Shown one piece after another: positions 5,843 to 7,949 of a stretch of 7,949 nucleotides of DNA. This DNA is from an uncultured Eubacteriales bacterium (GTDB taxonomy: Bacteria; Bacillota; Clostridia; Oscillospirales; CAG-272): assembly GCA_949286815.1 (NCBI GenBank), contig CASEEB010000203.1, positions 1 through 7,949 on the forward strand, in the 5' to 3' direction. Made by a program: the position numbers and the translations under genes. Every line of letters begins with the position of its first letter. The first letter of the stretch is position 1. Under the pieces are notes generated by a model. The model did no database searches. It saw nothing but the letters and a program-made list of their open reading frames with translations, and was not told the origin of the DNA.

Positions 5843-6274
5843 ATGCTTTACCCAACAATAGATGAATTGACAAGAGGAAAATTCAATCGCTACGAGCTTT
5901 CTCTGGCGACCGCAAAGTGCGCGAGAATTATCACAAACGAATATGTAAGACAAAGAGAAGAAGCGGAAAGAGCCGTGACGGGAAACAAGGAGACCGACAG
6001 ACCTATCAATACGATGATAGACAGAGAATTAAGAGACGACAAGGCTGTTAAAATAGCTATCCGTAAAATATACGAAGGAGAATACATTATAGTCAGAAGA
6101 CCCGAAGGATATTATGACCAATTAAACGCCGAGGAGGAAAACGCGGCGGCTGAGGGCGACGCCGTGTCGGAAATATCTGATGTAACGGATTTTTCCGATG
6201 AAACTGAAACAGAAGACGATATAACGGATGTAAATGATTCCGAAGACGATGAAGACGGGGAGAGGGAAGAGTAA
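5843..6274 (+). CDS. rpoZ: DNA-directed RNA polymerase omega subunit with long acidic C-terminal tail
   Basis: Omega binds the beta-prime subunit and helps assemble RNA polymerase. The core is recognisable: MLYPTIDELTRGKFNRYELSLATAKCARIITNEY (1-34), corresponding to the conserved RY.L...AKRAR region, then DKAVKIAIRKIYEGEYIIVRRPEGY (66-90), the family's C-terminal helix and strand. The protein has 143 residues whereas omega is commonly 60-100. The excess is a low-complexity tail at 96-143 in which 24 of 48 residues are Asp or Glu and only one is basic. The tail is in frame with no sign of a shift. A strong GGAGG at 5831-5835, seven bases before the ATG, supports the start and suggests high expression. 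Its position just before priA is the usual Bacillota arrangement. Identification rests on motifs and context; sequence conservation of omega is modest. Confidence 0.9.
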   Translation: MLYPTIDELTRGKFNRYELSLATAKCARIITNEYVRQREEAERAVTGNKETDRPINTMIDRELRDDKAVKIAIRKIYEGEYIIVRRPEGYYDQLNAEEENAAAEGDAVSEISDVTDFSDETETEDDITDVNDSEDDEDGEREE

Positions 6275-6332
6275 GTCGGATAATCGTAGGAACGCGGCGG
6301 ACTATAAATAAGTTTACGGTGAGGGTGGTTTT

Positions 6333-7949
6333 ATGTCTGATAACGAGTATAAGTCATATGAATACGCGTCGGTATATTTGCTTGACAACCCCTACAGCAT
6401 AGATACCACATACGACTATTTTATTCCGTACGAGCTTCGCGCGGACGTATACAGAGGAGTGTTTGTGACTGTTCCGTTCGGCAGAGGCAACCGCAAGCAC
6501 ATGGCTTTGGTAGACAGTCTGTGCAGAGCTCCGTCCGTCAAAAATGTAAAGCCTGTTGTTTCGGTCTGCAAGGACAGGACGGCGCTCTCGGAAGAGATAA
6601 TGCAGCTTTGCCGGTACATGAAAGAACAGGTTTTGTGTACCGTGGGAGACGCGGTAAGATGTGCCGTTCCTTCGGCGATACTCGGAAAGCTGTCAGAATA
6701 TTATTATCCGGCACCGGGCAGGCAGCCGGACGGCTCCGCGGGTTTTTCTCCGGCGGATTTATTTGTTTATAACTATATAGTATCCCGCCCGTATGTGGGA
6801 ATAGATACGCTTAAGAGTAAATTCGGCGCGTCAGCCTCGCTTTCTTCAGTAAAAAAGCTTGTTGAAAAAGGATATGTCTGCAAGGAGCTTAAAACCGGGG
6901 AAGCCTGTGCGGGAGCGTATGAAAATTATTACAGAGCGGTATGCGGCGCGGATAAATTCAGGCGGATAATTGACAAATCGGCGGATGTAAAGATATCCTC
7001 GGAGAAGCAGAAAGAGGTTCTGGGGTTATTGGTTGAAAGCTCAAAGGAGCTCAGTGCCAAAGAAATTATGCAATTGACCGGAGCCACCGTAAGTCAGATA
7101 AAGGCTCTTGTGGACAAAGGACTTGTGAGCAAAACCGCAAAGAGGAAATTCAGAGAATCTTTTTGCGGTATACCTGACGAAAAGATAAATATAACGCTCA
7201 ATTCAGAGCAACAGACGGCGTTTGAGGAGATAAAAAAGAGTATACATTCGGGTAAAGCCGAGGCGGCGCTGCTTTTCGGTGTCACCGGTAGCGGAAAGAC
7301 CAATGTAATGATGAAAGCGATAGAGGAAAGTATAAATAACGGCCGCGGCGTTATATTGCTTTTGCCCGAAATCGCGCTCACGCCTCAGACCGTTGGGAAA
7401 TTTTATTCGTATTTCGGAGACAGAGTGGCTCTCGTGCATTCCGGACTGTCTGCCGGAGAGAGACAGGACGCATACGAAAGGATAGCTTCCGGAGATGCCG
7501 ATATCGTGATAGGAACAAGGTCCGCGGTATTTTCCCCCGTAAAAAATCCCGGACTGTTTATAATTGACGAGGAGCACGAGTCGACATATAAGTCCGAGAC
7601 CTCACCGAAATATCACGCAAGGGATATAGTGCGTTGGAGATGTGCTTATAACGGCGCGGTAATGCTTTTATCGTCCGCGACGCCCTCTGTCGAGAGCTAC
7701 ACAAAAGCGGCGGAAGGAAAGTATAAACTTTTGCGTCTGAAGAACCGATACGGCAACGCGACGTTGCCGGAGGTTGTAATAAACGATATGAGGAATGAGG
7801 ACGCCTTAAGACGTTCGCCTCTGAGCGCCCGCCTCGTCAGCGAGCTTAAACGCGTGACGGATGAGGGAGATCAGGCAATCCTGTTCCTTAACCGCCGCGG
7901 ATACAATACAATGATAAGCTGTAAAAGCTGCGGGGAGGTAATTACATGT
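6333..7949 (+). CDS. priA: Primosomal protein N' (PriA helicase), N-terminal 539 residues (cut by window edge)
   Basis: PriA is a 3'-5' superfamily 2 DNA helicase that recognises stalled replication forks and reloads the replisome. The open frame runs to the window edge with no stop. Residues 10-110 form the DNA-binding domain (YASVYLLDNPYSIDTTYDYF, RGVFVTVPFGRGNR), and 140-270 the winged-helix region. Helicase motifs follow in order: Walker A GVTGSGKT (316-323), LLLPEIALTPQ (342-352), GTRSAVFSP (394-402), Walker B DEEHE (412-416), SATPS (448-452) and FLNRRGY (518-524). The sequence ends in C530-x2-C533-GEVIT-C539, the first cysteines of the zinc region. About 200-250 residues are missing at the right edge. 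GAGGGTGG at 6321-6328 sets the ATG at 6333. It lies 58 bases after rpoZ in the same operon. No broken motif is seen. Confidence 0.97.
   Translation, partial: MSDNEYKSYEYASVYLLDNPYSIDTTYDYFIPYELRADVYRGVFVTVPFGRGNRKHMALVDSLCRAPSVKNVKPVVSVCKDRTALSEEIMQLCRYMKEQVLCTVGDAVRCAVPSAILGKLSEYYYPAPGRQPDGSAGFSPADLFVYNYIVSRPYVGIDTLKSKFGASASLSSVKKLVEKGYVCKELKTGEACAGAYENYYRAVCGADKFRRIIDKSADVKISSEKQKEVLGLLVESSKELSAKEIMQLTGATVSQIKALVDKGLVSKTAKRKFRESFCGIPDEKINITLNSEQQTAFEEIKKSIHSGKAEAALLFGVTGSGKTNVMMKAIEESINNGRGVILLLPEIALTPQTVGKFYSYFGDRVALVHSGLSAGERQDAYERIASGDADIVIGTRSAVFSPVKNPGLFIIDEEHESTYKSETSPKYHARDIVRWRCAYNGAVMLLSSATPSVESYTKAAEGKYKLLRLKNRYGNATLPEVVINDMRNEDALRRSPLSARLVSELKRVTDEGDQAILFLNRRGYNTMISCKSCGEVITC

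Noticed and set aside
7203..7577. Minus-strand open frames inside priA
   Set aside because: priA reads through with all helicase motifs intact; the antisense frames have no support.
1..7949. CRISPR array, insertion sequence, phage or defence island
   Set aside because: No regularly spaced repeats, transposase, integrase or terminal inverted repeats are seen; gene content is housekeeping plus one carbohydrate enzyme.

Overview
This window looks like chromosomal housekeeping DNA from a Gram-positive anaerobe of the class Clostridia (Bacillota), plausibly a gut or rumen Oscillospirales-type lineage. The evidence is a single-chain bacterial glycyl-tRNA synthetase, the yicC-remA-rpoZ-priA gene order typical of Bacillota, strong GGAGG-type ribosome binding sites, and TTGACA/TATAAT-type promoters with 17-base spacers in fairly AT-rich intergenic DNA. 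The placement is inferred from gene content and order; no rRNA is present to name a species.

Left part (1-2270, minus strand): a GH127-like glycoside hydrolase (probable beta-L-arabinofuranosidase family) is followed after 64 bases by the start of a DUF1538 membrane protein that runs off the left edge. A good promoter drives the pair, and a dyad-symmetric site lies in the leader. The 326-base gap 2152-2477 holds divergent promoters for this pair and for glyQS.

Middle (2366-4266, plus strand): glyQS has a perfect-consensus promoter and a short leader with no T-box. Just downstream is a small unrecognised gene whose reading frame breaks at a T5-A6 run (4055-4065). Joining the two frames there gives one coherent 120-residue protein. 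It is a decayed gene, a sequencing indel or, less likely, a +1 recoding site.

The gene-poor stretch 4267-4576 holds an imperfect palindrome, a terminator-bearing block that resembles dispersed clostridial repeats, and the promoter of the next operon.

Right part (4577-7949, plus strand): a compact operon encodes YicC (RNA turnover), RemA (DNA-binding regulator), RpoZ (RNA polymerase omega with a long acidic tail) and PriA (replication restart helicase, cut by the right edge). gmk, usually found between remA and rpoZ, is absent. I see no mobile element, CRISPR array, tRNA, rRNA or clearly new defence system. The oddities worth following are the split small gene, the operator-like site before the GH127 gene, the GH127/DUF1538 pairing, the missing gmk and the acidic tails.
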